Positions 63,716-64,000 of a stretch of DNA of 64,000 bases are shown here, one piece after another. The notes beneath the pieces are model-generated. The model made no database searches. It was given only the letters and a program-made list of their open reading frames with translations, and had not been told where the DNA came from. The translations under genes and the position numbers were made by a program. Source of the DNA: Cyanothece sp. BG0011. GTDB lineage: Bacteria; Cyanobacteriota; Cyanobacteriia; Cyanobacteriales; Microcystaceae. Numbering within the stretch: position 1 is the stretch's first letter; every line of letters starts with the position of its first letter. The stretch is taken from contig NZ_PRLH01000047.1 in assembly GCF_003013815.1 (NCBI RefSeq), positions 33,095 through 97,094 of the forward strand. The letters run 5' to 3'.

Positions 63716-64000
63716 ATGAAATTCACTCTTTCCTTACTCACACTCACATTTATTGGCGGAAGTGTACTATTACCCATTGAAGGGATCAACAAACAAGCGA
63801 TCGCCTCTGAGGGAACCCCCCCGTAACCCCTTCAACAGAATTACCCGTTACCCTTCCTTTAGAAGAAGCGGCCATTGTTACCCCCGAAGAAACAACCCAA
63901 ACCCTGGCCACACGGGTGGTTCTCAACCTCCAAGAACGCAAAGTTTACGTTTATCAAGAAGACGAAGTCATTGCTAATTATCCTGTGGCCATTGGTAAAC
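63716..64000 (+). pseudogene. L,D-transpeptidase-like gene, frameshifted and cut by window end
   Basis: From ATG 63716 the frame gives a signal peptide (MKFTLSLLTLTFIGGSVLLP) and runs to EGTPP, where a C7 run leads into TAA. With one extra C (C8) it continues VTPSTELPV to the YkuD start RVVLNLQERKVYVYQEDEVI followed by ANYPVAIGK. This is typical of exported L,D-transpeptidases (peptidoglycan cross-linking). The frameshift may be an assembly error in the C run or real. The catalytic Cys region lies beyond the window. Confidence 0.8.

Noticed and set aside
63753..63977. Plus-strand 74-codon frame rich in Arg and Pro
   Set aside because: It is in a different frame from both halves of the L,D-transpeptidase reading, which has a signal peptide and YkuD motifs.

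Overview
The window reads as chromosomal DNA of a unicellular cyanobacterium. The base composition is AT-rich and the octamer GCGATCGC (HIP1) is scattered through genes and gaps. The gene set includes NarM, HypA/HypB, a cyanobacterial Amt, an NDH-SelD fusion, a GluR0-like channel, XisH/XisI, Uma2 and DUF2949. This mix fits a Crocosphaera/Cyanothece-type genome, but the genus is an inference from content.

Layout. 1-10099 is one enormous minus-strand gene whose 3' end lies beyond the window. It encodes a coiled-coil protein with a C-type lectin domain, fourteen FG-GAP/VCBS-like repeats, a lipase domain and C-terminal RTX repeats. 10.9-15.4 kb holds a PIN toxin-antitoxin pair, a GNAT protein, and an apparent operon of a wHTH/NTPase-like protein, an MscS channel and an MgtC-like protein. 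15.5-28.9 kb is mostly housekeeping and membrane genes: ggt, murG, a YihY-type protein, a PhyH-type dioxygenase, rpmF, a frameshifted EF-hand gene, a GT39-type glycosyltransferase, ribD, amt, a DM13 protein and small membrane proteins. 29.3-34.9 kb holds hypA-hypB, narM, gcvT and a DUF2079 membrane protein inside a repeat-bounded unit, followed by two small unknown genes. 35.1-47.4 kb holds a CrtISO-like oxidoreductase, the NDH-SelD fusion, rsmE, a YqiJ/flotillin pair, Uma2, a peroxiredoxin, the GluR0-like channel, Usp and fabG.

47.5-56.6 kb holds hydantoinase/oxoprolinase subunits hyuB and hyuA, which are usually adjacent. Here they are separated by a 5.3-kb accessory island with a truncated xisH plus xisI, a DUF4258 pair, an orphan ParA, a HEPN/MNT pair, a serine hydrolase, and a small gene plus retropepsin. 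The island also carries decayed copies of the hyuA 3' end and of the retropepsin-module 5' end, so its rearrangement history is partly readable. 56.6-64 kb holds an ABC exporter, a sigma/anti-sigma/Spy-like operon, recJ and a frameshifted L,D-transpeptidase start.

Dispersed repeats are prominent. There are five copies of a 60-75-bp inverted-repeat element with TGGGCA/TGCCCA ends, a family with AACTGACATCTTGCAC termini, C-rich palindromes (one inserted in frame in the giant gene), perfect palindromes and heptamer repeats. Two genes are broken by single-base changes in homopolymers, which could be real or assembly errors. No tRNA, rRNA or CRISPR array was recognised.
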